The position numbers and the translations under genes were made by a program. The notes under the pieces are model-generated. The model saw only the letters and a list, made by a program, of their open reading frames with translations, was not told the DNA's origin and did not search any database. Positions 33,988 through 43,486 of a DNA stretch of 64,000 bases are shown piece after piece. Position 1 is the first letter of the stretch. Each line of letters begins with the position of its first letter. This DNA comes from Peterkaempfera podocarpi (GTDB taxonomy: Bacteria; Actinomycetota; Actinomycetes; Streptomycetales; Streptomycetaceae). The stretch lies in assembly GCF_042466665.1 (NCBI RefSeq), contig NZ_CP162102.1, forward strand, positions 1,364,001 through 1,428,000, given 5' to 3'.

Positions 33988-35406
33988 TCACCAGCCGCGG
34001 CGGGCAGCCGGGGCAACTCCGGTGCGCAGCCGGGCGACCAGCGCGCGGCGCAGTTCGCGGTCGTGGTCGGTCTCCATGGGCAGGTCGAGCTGGACGATGT
34101 CCACGCCCGCGGAACGCAGCAGCCCGATCCGGTGGGCGAGGGTCGCCGGTGAGCCGGTGAGGGCTGCGGCGAGCGAACGGCGGATGTAGCCGGCGACCTG
34201 CTCGGTGCCGCCGTGCGGATCCGCGCGGCCGCGTTCGCGGTCCCGGTCCAGCTGGACTGCCTCGGCCCAGCGCCCGGCGTCCGGGCCGCCGGTGAGGCGC
34301 AGGGCGTCGCCGCGCAGGCGGCGGACGCGTTCGCGGGCGGCCTCGTCGGTGTCGTCCGGTACAGCGGTGACATGCCGCCAGATCCGCAGGGTCCGCCCGT
34401 GCCTGGCGGCGGCGGCCCGTATCCCGGCGATCCGGCGGCGGGTGTCCGGCAGCGGCAGCGGGGCGATGGCGTACACCTCGGCGTAGCGCGCGGCGAGGTC
34501 GACGCCCTGCGGCGAGGAGCCGCCCAGGGAGACCAGTTCGCCGCCCGGTTCCGGTCGCAGGCCCGGCCGGGCGCCGCGCACGGCGTAGAACTCCCCTGTG
34601 TGGTCGATCTCCTCCTCGGACCGCAGGTAGCGGGTGAACAGGTCGAGGTATTCGCCGGCGCGGCGGTACCGGTCCTCTTTGCCGAACAGGTCACCGTCGC
34701 GGGCGACGTCGAGATCGCTGGAGCCGATGATGACATGGGCCGCCGCCCGTCCGCCGGAGAGCCGGTCGAGGGTGGCGAGCCGGCGGGCGGCCACGGTGGG
34801 GGCGGTGGTGCCGACTCGGTGGGCGACGGCGATCCGCAGCCTGCTCCAGAACGCCGACCGCCAGCCCGCCGCACCCGCCAGCAGCCCGCGCAGTGGCACC
34901 CCCACCACCTGACCGCAGGAGAACAGCGCCATGCCCAGCCCGAGCGCCCGGCCGCGCACCTCCTCCGGCGCCGTCTCGGCGATATGCGCCCAGATCGCGG
35001 GGCCGGCAGCGGCGGCGGCCAGACCGGCCACGGCCCGCGACACCACCAACAGCGTCAGCCCGGTGGACAGGGCGGCCGCCCCGTTGGAGAGAACGAACAG
35101 CAGCGCACCGGCAAGCAGGGTGCGGCGGCGCCCCAGGCGGTCGCTCAGCAGGCCCAGAAAGGGCGCGGCGAGGGCGTACACCAGCACATAGGCGGTCACA
35201 CTGGACGCGGCCTCGGCCTCGCGCACCCCGACCGAGTCGGCGATGGTGGGCAGCAGCGGGGAGATCAGAAAGGTCTCGGTGCCGAACAGGAACAGCAGCA
35301 GGAACACCCCGGCGTACCGCCACCGGTCCAGCACCGGCGGTGGAACCGCCGGAGGCGCCTGCGCCGCGCTCTTCCCGGGCGCGGGCGGGTCGGAGACGCT
35401 GCTCAC
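33988..35406 (-). CDS. In-frame chimera: half MFS transporter fused to truncated luciferase-like monooxygenase
   Basis: 472 aa with no stop across the junction. Residues 30-187 are the N-terminal half of an MFS drug exporter: about six helices, with motif A (LGLLSDRLGRRRTLL) and LFSCGQVVGVPLRGLLAGAAGWRSAFW. At about residue 188 (near 34842) the sequence changes abruptly to RLRIAVAHRVGTTAPTVAARR and continues as a luciferase-like (bacterial F420/FMN-dependent, SsuD-like) monooxygenase: LSGGRAAAHVIIGS, GEYLDLFTRYLRSEEEIDHTGEFY and SPATLAHRIGLLRSAGVDIVQL. Both parents are incomplete: the transporter lacks six helices and the monooxygenase lacks its first strands. A deletion joining two same-strand genes explains it. 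Likely non-functional, but the open frame is intact. Confidence 0.8.
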   Translation of the reverse strand: MSSVSDPPAPGKSAAQAPPAVPPPVLDRWRYAGVFLLLFLFGTETFLISPLLPTIADSVGVREAEAASSVTAYVLVYALAAPFLGLLSDRLGRRRTLLAGALLFVLSNGAAALSTGLTLLVVSRAVAGLAAAAAGPAIWAHIAETAPEEVRGRALGLGMALFSCGQVVGVPLRGLLAGAAGWRSAFWSRLRIAVAHRVGTTAPTVAARRLATLDRLSGGRAAAHVIIGSSDLDVARDGDLFGKEDRYRRAGEYLDLFTRYLRSEEEIDHTGEFYAVRGARPGLRPEPGGELVSLGGSSPQGVDLAARYAEVYAIAPLPLPDTRRRIAGIRAAAARHGRTLRIWRHVTAVPDDTDEAARERVRRLRGDALRLTGGPDAGRWAEAVQLDRDRERGRADPHGGTEQVAGYIRRSLAAALTGSPATLAHRIGLLRSAGVDIVQLDLPMETDHDRELRRALVARLRTGVAPAARRGW

Positions 35407-35876
35407 ACGATCACAGCCTTCGTTGCACTGAGCGCCGCGGCCATGCCCTCGGACAGCGGGCGGGACAACGGCCTACGGCAGGTGGCAGGGGGTCCGATGC
35501 CGCCATCGTCAGCCGGGCCGCAGCGGCCAACCAGGCAGGCGTTCATGCTGTGACCGCAGCTCACAGGCTGCTCCGCGCGGCACCTCGTACGGACTCCGCC
35601 CCGGGGCCGCGGGCGGGCACCGACGCTGAGCGGTACCGAGGGTCAGCGTGCGCGGCAGGGCTCATCGACCCGCCCGCCGTACCCCGTCCGGGCGCGAACA
35701 CGGAACGCTCATGGCCCACCGCCGACCGGAGTCGCGGACCCCTGCGCAGGGTCGGGTCGCGCTGCCCGGCCCTCGGCCGACCCGGCCCGGACCGGGTCGG
35801 CCCGGACCGGCGAGCGGCGGAGACCGGGACAGTCGGGGAAAGTGGAGAGAGGAGGGTCCAAGGGAAGGGGTGCGCC
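35407..35876. other. Divergent intergenic region, 470 bp
   Basis: Between the MFS/monooxygenase chimera (minus) and the phosphatase gene (plus). Overlapping open frames carry no recognisable protein. A purine-rich stretch (GTGGAGAGAGGAGGGTCCAA) lies about 30 bp before the phosphatase start. Confidence 0.45.
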
Positions 35877-37574
35877 ATGCCGAGCCCGGGGCCGCACACC
35901 GTCCGGATGTCGGACGTCATGGCGGGAGCCGTCGGCCTCCTGGAGAGCCTGGAGACGGGGCTCTACCTGACCGACGACACCGCCCGTATCGTCTGGGCGA
36001 ACTCCCGGGCCGCGGAGCTGCTGCGCAGGCCTGCCGCCGATTTCCAGGGGCATGACGCCCACGATCTCCTGCACCGGATGCCCGACGGCAGCTGCGCACC
36101 GCGCTCCACCTGCCGGCTGCTCCAGGCCGCCCTCGGCAGGCACCCCGCGATCAACGACGAGGCCTGGTTCGCCCGCGGAGACGGGACGGTGCTCCCGGTC
36201 AGCTGGGTCACCGTGCCGTGCATGACCGGCGAGCAGCAGCTCGGTGGATCGGTCCTCTTCTTCGAACGGACCCCTGGAGTGCCGCTCGAATCACCGGACT
36301 GGGCCGCCGAGCGGCTGGCGCTGGTCGCCGAGACCACCATGGTCCTCACCTCCACCCTGGACGCCGGCAAGGCGCTGCGCCGTCTGGTGCGGCTGGTGGT
36401 GCCCCGCCTTGCCGACTGGGCGGTGGTCGACCTGCGGACGGACCTTGCGGAACTGCGCCGGGTGGCGGTGGTCCACTACATCGGCGGCGCCTATGTGAAC
36501 ATGGAACAGTTCGAGGGGCTCATGCCGCCCGTCTCCGAGGACTCCATGATGCCGCTCTCCCGCGTCCTGCGCGGCGGCCCGCCCATCCTGGTCAGCCCCA
36601 AGGACTACCAGGTGCCGCCGGACACCTCGATAGCCGTGATCCAGCGGGACCTGTTCGTCGCCACCGGCATGAGCTCGGCCATCATCGCCCCGCTGCGCGG
36701 CCCCCGAGGGGTGCTGGGCGCGCTCACCGTGGCCAGAAGCGGCTGCCGACCGCCGTTCGGACCCGACGACCTGGCCCTGGTCGACGACATCGCCCGCCGG
36801 GCCGGGCTTGCCGTGGACAACGCCCAGCTCTTCGAGCGGCAGCGGCGGGTGTCGGAGACCATGCAGCGCCATCTGCTGCCGGCGCTGCCCGTGGTGGCGG
36901 GGATGCAGGCGGCGGTCCGCTATCTGCCCGCTCCTTACGCGTCGCAGGTGGGCGGCGACTGGTACGACGCCTTCGCGATCCCCGACGGGTCCACGATGGT
37001 GGCCATCGGGGATGTGATCGGCCACGATCTTCAGGCGGCCGCGCGGATGTCGCAAGCCCGCAATATGCTGCGGGCCTTCGCCTGGGCACTGCAGGACCCG
37101 CCGAGCCTGATCGTGGACCGGTTGGAGGAGGCGCTGCCCCATCTCTCCGACGACTTCCTGGCCACGCTGGTGCTGGCCAAGGTGAGCGGCCGACCCGGTG
37201 GACCATGGCGGCTGAAGTGGACCAACGCCGGGCACCCCCCGCCGCTGCTGGTCGACGCGGAGGGGCGGGCCGACTTCCTGGAGGCCGGGTCGGGCCTGCT
37301 GGTCGGATCAGGGGTCCGGCGCGCCCGCGCCGACGCCGGGATTGAACTGCATCCTGGCTCGACGCTGCTGCTCTACACCGACGGGCTGGTCGAGTCCGCC
37401 GGTGAGGCACTGACCGTGGGGTTCGCCCGGCTGGCGCGGCATGCCGCCGCACTGGCGCAGGCCCCACTGGGCGAGTTCTGCGACACACTGCTGGAGAAGG
37501 TCAGACCGGCCGAGGGCGAGGACGACACCGCGCTGCTGGCCCTGCGGGTCCCGTCCGCGGCCGCCGGGCCCTGA
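35877..37574 (+). CDS. PAS-GAF-SpoIIE protein serine/threonine phosphatase
   Basis: 565 aa from the ATG at 35877 (AAGGGAAGGGG upstream). PAS-like sensor about 12-130 (LESLETGLYLTDDTARIVWANSRAAELL), GAF domain about 150-320 (ILVSPKDY, GMSSAIIAPLRGPRGVLGAL) and a C-terminal SpoIIE/PP2C phosphatase about 345-560 (MQRHLLPALP, VGGDWYDAF, IGDVIGHDLQAA, NAGHPPPLL, LLLYTDGLVE and DDTALLAL, the aspartates being the metal ligands). It lacks the C-terminal HATPase_c kinase domain that many streptomycete homologues carry. Family members dephosphorylate anti-anti-sigma factors in response to signals. No anti-sigma partner is adjacent. Confidence 0.93.
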   Translation: MPSPGPHTVRMSDVMAGAVGLLESLETGLYLTDDTARIVWANSRAAELLRRPAADFQGHDAHDLLHRMPDGSCAPRSTCRLLQAALGRHPAINDEAWFARGDGTVLPVSWVTVPCMTGEQQLGGSVLFFERTPGVPLESPDWAAERLALVAETTMVLTSTLDAGKALRRLVRLVVPRLADWAVVDLRTDLAELRRVAVVHYIGGAYVNMEQFEGLMPPVSEDSMMPLSRVLRGGPPILVSPKDYQVPPDTSIAVIQRDLFVATGMSSAIIAPLRGPRGVLGALTVARSGCRPPFGPDDLALVDDIARRAGLAVDNAQLFERQRRVSETMQRHLLPALPVVAGMQAAVRYLPAPYASQVGGDWYDAFAIPDGSTMVAIGDVIGHDLQAAARMSQARNMLRAFAWALQDPPSLIVDRLEEALPHLSDDFLATLVLAKVSGRPGGPWRLKWTNAGHPPPLLVDAEGRADFLEAGSGLLVGSGVRRARADAGIELHPGSTLLLYTDGLVESAGEALTVGFARLARHAAALAQAPLGEFCDTLLEKVRPAEGEDDTALLALRVPSAAAGP

Positions 37575-37879
37575 ACGGCACGGACGGGCGGATTCCGGCC
37601 CCGGGCCTCGGCCTGGACCCGGCGGCACAGCGGGCTGTCGGTGCGCACCATCCGGAACCGGTCCGCATCCGGGCCGCACGCGGTGCGGGTGGGCGCCCAT
37701 CCCGCGATCCGGCAGGAACGGCCCTCCTGGACGCCGACTTGAAGCGCCACCACCGGAGGCCGGCCGGGGCGGGACCCGAGGCCTGCCGGGCAGTCAGACC
37801 GTCAGCGGTGATCCGGCCCAGGGGGATGCGGGACGCCGGATGGCCGCTGCGCGGGCCGGGAGGGCGGAACGCCCGGCTG
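37575..37879. other. Convergent intergenic stretch, 305 bp
   Basis: Between the phosphatase gene and the small minus-strand gene. I see no gene and no clear terminator. Confidence 0.4.
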
Positions 37880-38137
37880 TCACCATGGGGGCGGCTCCAC
37901 AAGCTGCTGAATGATGGTCGCCGACAGTCCCAGGATGGCCGCCTGCACCGCGTAGTGGGCGTCCTGGTAGACCCGGCCGAGATGCTCCCGCTGGTCCTCG
38001 GGGGCCGCCGCCCAGGCGCGATGGGCGGATTCCGCCGCCTGCAGCGCGGCTGCGGCCACCTCGTGAGGGTCCCGCCCGTCCTCGGAGGAAGGAGGCTCGG
38101 GAGCCAGGAAGCCCGCGATGATCGCGGAGTCGGACAC
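37880..38137 (-). CDS. Small acidic protein (85 aa), unknown
   Basis: GTG start at 38137 with GGGAGTAG nearby. Largely alpha-helical and Ala-rich: DPHEVAAAALQAAESAHRAW and AHYAVQAAILGLSATIIQQLVE. No signal peptide or cysteine. Composition and the codon third positions support coding, but no homologue is recognised. Confidence 0.5.
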   Translation of the reverse strand: MSDSAIIAGFLAPEPPSSEDGRDPHEVAAAALQAAESAHRAWAAAPEDQREHLGRVYQDAHYAVQAAILGLSATIIQQLVEPPPW

Positions 38138-39194
38138 AGGCTACTCCCGAGTGAAGTGATGACAATGCCCAGCCTGTAGTGAGTCACCCGTGCCGGCAGG
38201 GAGCGCCCAGCATCGCCCCCGGGATGGACGGTACGTGGTCGGTTCGCCGAGCGGGAGACCTGTGGGGAGTCATTCCTGTGCCGTGCACGAAATTGACTGG
38301 GTTCCGTCAGGTCCCACCGCGCTCGTGCACGTGTACAACCGGGCGCGACCGTGAAGTGCCACGGGAACCCCGGCGGATGGATGGAGGGGAGCCGGGCGTC
38401 GGTTCGGCAATGCCGCTCCGGTGGTGATCACGTGGTGATCCGCTCGGCCTGCCGCGGTTTCCGGAGTTTCCTTGGAGCGGCCTCGAAGGACCCGATTTGC
38501 AGTGTTCCGTGACTGTCCGGGGGCACCGCGATAACGCGGGCTGTCGTGATCCCGCAGATCCTGGCGACGCGAGCGTCTGCCTACGAAGTGTGGTGGTGAC
38601 TCTCCGGGAGTCAGAGGCCTCCCAGGAAAGTCATGATGTGAACATGTCGTGTATGGATTTTCCTGCACGGCGGCGGCCGAGCCCCTGGTTCCGAGCCCTC
38701 GGGAAGTCGGGGCCGACCGGCCCGCAACCCGGTGCTCACCGGGGGCGAAACGGGTCCTCACCTGCCGGTCCGGGGCTGCCGCGGCAGGGCCGACAGCACA
38801 AGCGGGCCTGGGTGTGTGCAGGTTGGAAGGGCCGCCCGGCGTCGACAAATCGGTGCCCACCGCCACGGAAACCTGGCGCGGAACCGCATTCAGCAGCCCT
38901 GAGCCGTCCTTCTGCACGGCCCGCGACTTCCCTGCGACGGGCGGCCGGTGATCGCGCCGCACCCCCTCCGCTGCACTACGGGTTCAGCAGCACCGGGAGG
39001 CCGAGGTCCGGCTCCTGCAACGGTCGACCTCGTGGCCGGATGACGCGCAGGCTAACCGTGCCAGACGCATTCAACAGGGATATTCCTGGACCCCCCTGCT
39101 GTGCTCTGCCGCACTCATCCGTCATGATGTGCTCTAACGGCCGAGCGCATCATCAGATCCCGTCCCGCGCGGCCCGGTTCGATAGGAGCGGCAC
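38138..39194. other. Longest gene-poor stretch near the small secreted protein, about 1.06 kb
   Basis: Open frames in several phases overlap but none has a start signal or family. It contains the repeat GTGATCACGTGGTGATC near 38425 and is less GC-rich around 38620-38660 (CATGATGTGAACATGTCGTG), where a promoter or RNA could lie. No tRNA arm pattern found. Confidence 0.4.
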
Positions 39195-39398
39195 ATGCGC
39201 GCACCCAAGGTCCTGCTGGCTCTGGGCGTCATAGGTCTTGCGGCGGCTGCTGCTGTGGGCGCGGTGGGTCCCGCCGACAGCGGTTGGAACAACCCTGCCC
39301 CCGGCAGCAAGGTTGTGGTGTCGGCGGACAGCGGCTGGAACGCCAACGTCCAGCCGATCGACTCCACGGTCAGGAACGCAGGCAGCACCACGCACTGA
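39195..39398 (+). CDS. Small secreted protein (67 aa) with repeated ADSGWN
   Basis: ATG with AGGAG six bases upstream. Signal peptide MRAPKVLLALGVIGLAAAAAV; the mature part of about 40 residues repeats (P/S)ADSGWN twice (GPADSGWNNPAPGSKVVV, then SADSGWNANV). No cysteine. It precedes the LuxR-type regulator genes on the opposite strand. It could be a secreted signal or surface peptide; unknown. Confidence 0.65.
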   Translation: MRAPKVLLALGVIGLAAAAAVGAVGPADSGWNNPAPGSKVVVSADSGWNANVQPIDSTVRNAGSTTH

Positions 39399-39464
39399 TC
39401 GGCACCGACCCGGAGGGACCGCAGCCGCAACGGCTGCGGTCCCGAAGGCGTGCGCCCTGCGGGC

Positions 39465-40634
39465 TCATCGCTCGGCCGCGGCCGTGCTGTCGTCCGCTCC
39501 GCCGATGGGGTCGAGCTGCGGCAGGGTGTCCGTGCCGATCACCCTGCGGAGTTCATCCAGGTGCTGGTCGAGGGTCTGCATGTCCAGGCCCAGTGCCCGG
39601 GCGATCTCGGCGTGCTCGTCCCCGACAAGGACCATACGCACAACGGCAAGCTGCAGATCACCCTGTGCGGCACGGACCGCGTAGCCGAGCTGGTACAGGC
39701 TCTCCACCCCGAACTCCGTGCGGAGTTCGGCCAGATACCGGGCGGCGGTGCGCACACTCAGGCTGAGCTCCCGCGCGATCTGCGCGTGCTGCTTGCCGGC
39801 GAGGAGCATCTGCAGGATCCGGCGCTTCAGCGCGTCGGTGACCTCGACCGGGACCTCGCGTTCACCGGTGAAGGGCAGCGCCAGGCTCCACTGCCGCTCG
39901 AAGCCCGCCAGCAGGTACGCGATCACCGCTTCCTCGCGGATGAACGCCGCCTGGCCGGTGTCCCCGGCCACGGGTATCACCGCGGTGTGGCCGTCAGCCA
40001 CGATGAGCCGGGCGAAGGGCTCGTCCAGGGTCCGTACCTGGCCACCGGCGGCGGTGATCTCCCTGACGTAGGAGATGGTGGCCGGGTCGTAGCGTGCGGT
40101 GGGCTGGTAGATGGTCCTGATCATGCCGCCGCGCTCCAGCACCGCCAGGTCGCGGTTGACCACCCGCTTGAGCACGGGACCCGGGCGGGCGCCACCGGGC
40201 TGCACGGTGATGAGGTCCTGGCAGACGTCCAGAAGGCCGTCCAGCAGTTGATTGATCCGCACCGCACCGCGGACGCGGGTGATACCGGCCACGGAGGCCT
40301 GTGGCGGGTGCGCGTCCTGGTAGGCCAGGGTCACCTCGCGCATCGCGGCGGGCAGGGAGGCTGCGCGCTGGAGCAGTCCCACCGCGTCGGCGTGGAAAGT
40401 GGCGGCCTTCTTGGCCGTGGCCTGCTGGGGATCGACCGCTACGAACCAGCCAAGATGGTCGAAGTCCTCCTCCAGCAGGCCGAGCCCGATCAGCTCGCTG
40501 ATCACCGGGTCGGCGCAGGAGTCCTCGGGTATGCGGATTCGGCCACCTTCGCGTGACTTGAGGATCTCCATGTACAGGTCCCGTGCCGCCTGCGACAGCA
40601 CGTCCTCGGGTGCGGCCCCCGCCTCTACGTCCAT
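39465..40634 (-). CDS. LuxR-type regulator with two tandem C-terminal HTH domains
   Basis: 389 aa from the ATG at 40634 (GAGGGG upstream). The N-terminus resembles a winged-helix/TrmB-like region (LYMEILKSREGGRI); the middle about 100-250 is shared with the two paralogues (RTIYQPTARYDPATISYVREI, VRTLDEPFARLIVADGHTAVIPV). Residues 268-325 form a LuxR-like HTH (ILQMLLAGKQHAQIARELSL), and 326-375 repeat it (VVRMVLVGDEHAEIARALGL). The two paralogues have only one HTH. The DNA-binding surface may therefore recognise a longer site. Confidence 0.88.
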   Translation of the reverse strand: MDVEAGAAPEDVLSQAARDLYMEILKSREGGRIRIPEDSCADPVISELIGLGLLEEDFDHLGWFVAVDPQQATAKKAATFHADAVGLLQRAASLPAAMREVTLAYQDAHPPQASVAGITRVRGAVRINQLLDGLLDVCQDLITVQPGGARPGPVLKRVVNRDLAVLERGGMIRTIYQPTARYDPATISYVREITAAGGQVRTLDEPFARLIVADGHTAVIPVAGDTGQAAFIREEAVIAYLLAGFERQWSLALPFTGEREVPVEVTDALKRRILQMLLAGKQHAQIARELSLSVRTAARYLAELRTEFGVESLYQLGYAVRAAQGDLQLAVVRMVLVGDEHAEIARALGLDMQTLDQHLDELRRVIGTDTLPQLDPIGGADDSTAAAER

Positions 40635-41138
40635 CGTCCCCTCACAATTCGCCCCCGTCGGGCCTATCCTGCCCGTTCGAGCGTTCTGGCGCAGCGGTCC
40701 CTCGACAGATTTTCGATCCCCCGGATCATGCAGTCACAGGCCCCTGAAAAGCCAACCGGCTTGCGTTGGATGTCGTGGACACACCACCATCGACCTGGGC
40801 GCGAGAGCCGCAGGGCTCTGGGGACGCGCCCCAGCGGTGCAGTCCGGCCGCGCAGCGGCCGCCTTGCCGAGGGGGTGGGGCGGCCGCCTGTACAAGTCCC
40901 GCCGTGCCGAGGGCACCGGGGTGCGGCCGCACCCCGACGGGCCGAGGCCCGCAGCCCGGGAAGCAGCCCCACACCGCCGGCCTCGCCGCAGCGGGGTTGC
41001 CGGCGCCCGCCGGGCGCTACGCCCTCGGCGCCGCCGGTACCGCATCGGCCGTACGGCGGGGCGCGGCGACCGGGGCGGCCGGAGCACGGGAGCCGCGGCC
41101 TGCCGACCGGTCGCGCCGGCCGCATGCGGGGCGGGGCG
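40635..41138. other. Spacer between regulator genes, 504 bp
   Basis: Lies between two same-strand LuxR-type genes. Open frames on both strands are Arg/Pro/Ala-rich shadows without start signals. The promoter of the doubled-HTH regulator is expected here; no operator motif stands out. Confidence 0.45.
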
Positions 41139-42134
41139 TCATGACCGCCTGCCCTGCTCCCGCCCCACGGCGAGCGCGAGCTGGAAGATGGTCTCGACAC
41201 CGTAGTGCGCGCGGATCCGCCCGACATGGTTGGCGACCGTGCGCTCGCTCAGGTTCAGCTTGACGGCGATCTGCGGCTGGGAGTCGCCCCCGGCCAGCAT
41301 CCGGAGGATCGCCTCCTGCTGGGAGGAGAGCCTGCCCGGCTCGGAGACCGACTCGTCGTAGGGGGCGGCGCGTGCCCAGTCCCGTTCGAAGACCCGCGCG
41401 GCGTAGGCCGCGATCGCGGGATCACTGGTGACCAGCGCGGCGGTGGGATCCTCCGGCATGCAGATCACGACCCAGGACCGGTCGAAGATGTAGAGGTGCG
41501 GAAGCGCCTCGTCGAGGATGCGGATCTGGCAGCCCGCCTTGGTGAGGGCCTTGATCACGCCGCGATGCCGGGGGTCGTGCCGGGCGTGCGACTGATACAG
41601 AGCGCGACTGCGCACCCCGCTCCTCACCAGCGGGCCCTCCACGGACGTGGCCTCCTGCCGGGTCAGATACCGCTGCGGGCCTGTGGCCTGCATGCTCGAC
41701 GCCTCCCGGGTGCATCTGGAGGCGAGGTCGCTCAGCTGGGCCCGGATGTTCTCCACGCCCTCCACATAGACCGAGGTGGATTCGCCCGCACCCTGCGGGC
41801 GGCCCTGCTCCAGCTGCTGATAGGCGTCGGAGAGGACCCGCAGGGAATCCGGGACGCGGGCCGCATGACTGAGCAGGTTGATCGCCTGGGCCTGCAGCTT
41901 CAGGGTCAGCTGCGCGGCTGTCACCTGCGGGTCGGCCGCCACCCAGTGCTGGTCGGCCGCATCCCGGACCAGCAGCCCCAGCCGCTGGAGTTCCTGGGCG
42001 GCCGCCCCGTCGACACCGCCGGCCGACTGCCACCACCCCCCGCCCCGGTGCAGGATGCGCCGGTAGAGGGCGTGGGCGTCGTCGGACATCAGCCGTGGAG
42101 AGGTGTCGAGGTCGTCTGGGGACTCGGTGGTCAT
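41139..42134 (-). CDS. LuxR-type transcriptional regulator (paralogue 2)
   Basis: 331 aa. N-terminal winged-helix-like segment (ALYRRILHRGGGWWQSAGG), shared middle (RALYQSHARHDPRHRGVIKAL, IRILDEALPHLYIFDRSWVVICMP) and a C-terminal LuxR HTH (EAILRMLAGGDSQPQIAVKLNLSERTVANHV, GVETIFQLALAVGRE). No response-regulator receiver or quorum-signal domain, so the signal is unknown. Its ATG overlaps the stop of the next upstream paralogue by 4 bp, so the two are co-translated. Confidence 0.9.
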   Translation of the reverse strand: MTTESPDDLDTSPRLMSDDAHALYRRILHRGGGWWQSAGGVDGAAAQELQRLGLLVRDAADQHWVAADPQVTAAQLTLKLQAQAINLLSHAARVPDSLRVLSDAYQQLEQGRPQGAGESTSVYVEGVENIRAQLSDLASRCTREASSMQATGPQRYLTRQEATSVEGPLVRSGVRSRALYQSHARHDPRHRGVIKALTKAGCQIRILDEALPHLYIFDRSWVVICMPEDPTAALVTSDPAIAAYAARVFERDWARAAPYDESVSEPGRLSSQQEAILRMLAGGDSQPQIAVKLNLSERTVANHVGRIRAHYGVETIFQLALAVGREQGRRS

Positions 42135-43156
42135 CCGGCCGGGTCCTCCCGTGCGCCCTCGTCCTGTCTGCTCTGCTCGCGACCGATGGCGAGGCCGAGT
42201 TGGAAGAGCGTGGTGGCACCGTAGTGGGTGCGGATGCCGGCGACATGGTTGGCGACGGTGCGCTCGCTCAGGGACAGCCGCCTGGCCATCGAAGGCTGGG
42301 ACAGGCCTTCCGACAGCAGTCGGACGACCGCGTGCTGGGCCTCGGAGAGCTGGTCGGCCTTGCGTGAGTCGAAGTCGTCGAACGGGTCGGCGCGGGCCCA
42401 GTCCCGCTCGAAGCAGGAGACCAGAAAGGCGACCGCGGTCGGCTCGGTGATGAAGGCGGCGCTTTCGGGATCATTGCCGTGCAACGGGATGACCGCGGTA
42501 CGGCGGTCCAGGATGAACATCCGGCCCACGGGCTCGTCGAGGGTGCGCAACTGGATCCCCAGGTCGGAGACGGCGCGGGCATACGCCCTGACCGCGGGCT
42601 CCCGGCGCACATGGGACTCGTAGATGGTGCGCCGCTGCACACCCTCGCGGGCCAGGTCGAACTCCCGCCGGGTCAGCTCCGGCGCGAGGAACCGGGGAGG
42701 TCTCTTGCCGGGTTGGACGGTGAGGAACTCCTCCTTGACGGTCTCCGTCAATGCGGCGATGCGGCTTCTGATGGCCCCCACCCCATGGACGTACTGCACC
42801 GGCTCGCGCCGGGGGGCCACGCGGCCGTGTCTGGCGTAGAGCGCGGACAGCTCCTCGACCTGGGCGGGCACCACCGATGCCAGGGCGAGCGCCCCCACCG
42901 CCTGGGCGTGCAGCTCCATCGCCCAGAGCGACTGAAGCTCCCGGGGGTTGGTGGCCACCCACTGGGAGTCGATGGGCTCGTGCACGACGAGTTTCAGGTC
43001 GGCCAGCCGCCGCAAGGACTCCTCGTCCTGGGGCCCGACAAGCTCCGCTGAGAGCGCTCCGCCCTGGTCGACGATGCGCAGGTAGAGCTGCTGCGCGTGC
43101 TCAGGAAGCGCGAACCGCGCCGGAAGCCCTGCCGGCGGTTCCCCCACTGTCCCCAT
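42131..43156 (-). CDS. LuxR-type transcriptional regulator (paralogue 3)
   Basis: 341 aa from the ATG at 43156. Same layout as its neighbour: LYLRIVDQGGAL at the N-terminus, RTIYESHVRREPAVRAYARA and LRTLDEPVGRMFILDRRTAVIPL in the middle, and a LuxR HTH at the C-terminus (HAVVRLLSEGLSQPSMARRLSLSERTVANHV). It is the first gene of a two-gene operon with paralogue 2. The shared middle resembles the TrmB sugar-sensing domain in outline, which is a tentative view. Confidence 0.9.
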   Translation of the reverse strand: MGTVGEPPAGLPARFALPEHAQQLYLRIVDQGGALSAELVGPQDEESLRRLADLKLVVHEPIDSQWVATNPRELQSLWAMELHAQAVGALALASVVPAQVEELSALYARHGRVAPRREPVQYVHGVGAIRSRIAALTETVKEEFLTVQPGKRPPRFLAPELTRREFDLAREGVQRRTIYESHVRREPAVRAYARAVSDLGIQLRTLDEPVGRMFILDRRTAVIPLHGNDPESAAFITEPTAVAFLVSCFERDWARADPFDDFDSRKADQLSEAQHAVVRLLSEGLSQPSMARRLSLSERTVANHVAGIRTHYGATTLFQLGLAIGREQSRQDEGAREDPAG

Positions 43157-43486
43157 GGCCGCACTCCCCCTGATCAGGCCGACTGCTGATCAGATGTGAT
43201 CCCCGTGGTGCATGCGTGAAAGCAGAATCGTACCGAAACCATCCTGCCGAGGTGCGGCCTCATCATGCACCGGACAGACGCAGCCGATCCCGGCACCGGG
43301 AGCCGGTCGCACAGCGGATACGCCCGTCGTCCATCGGACGGGCAGCGCGGGGCCGTTCTGAGCCCCGGCCGTTCCATGCCGTCGCCGCCGTCGCCCCTCG
43401 ACGGCAGTCATGGCATCCCCGGCTCGCGGCTGCTCCGAGGGCGCCCGAACCGACGCGGCCCGCCGGGGCTCCCAGGGCCCGCCGGA
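43157..43486. other. Spacer, 330 bp
   Basis: Lies upstream of the regulator operon and downstream of the membrane protein gene, both on the minus strand. It must hold the regulator operon promoter; nothing more can be supported. Confidence 0.4.

Noticed and set aside
38497..39234. A 245-codon plus-strand open frame before the small secreted gene
   Set aside because: No start signal, Arg/Pro/Ser/Cys-rich composition, and it runs over the better-supported 39195 gene start.
43260..43400. A possible tRNA (short paired segments and TTCG-like bases)
   Set aside because: No cloverleaf: no T-arm GTTCGANTC with matching acceptor stem could be drawn.
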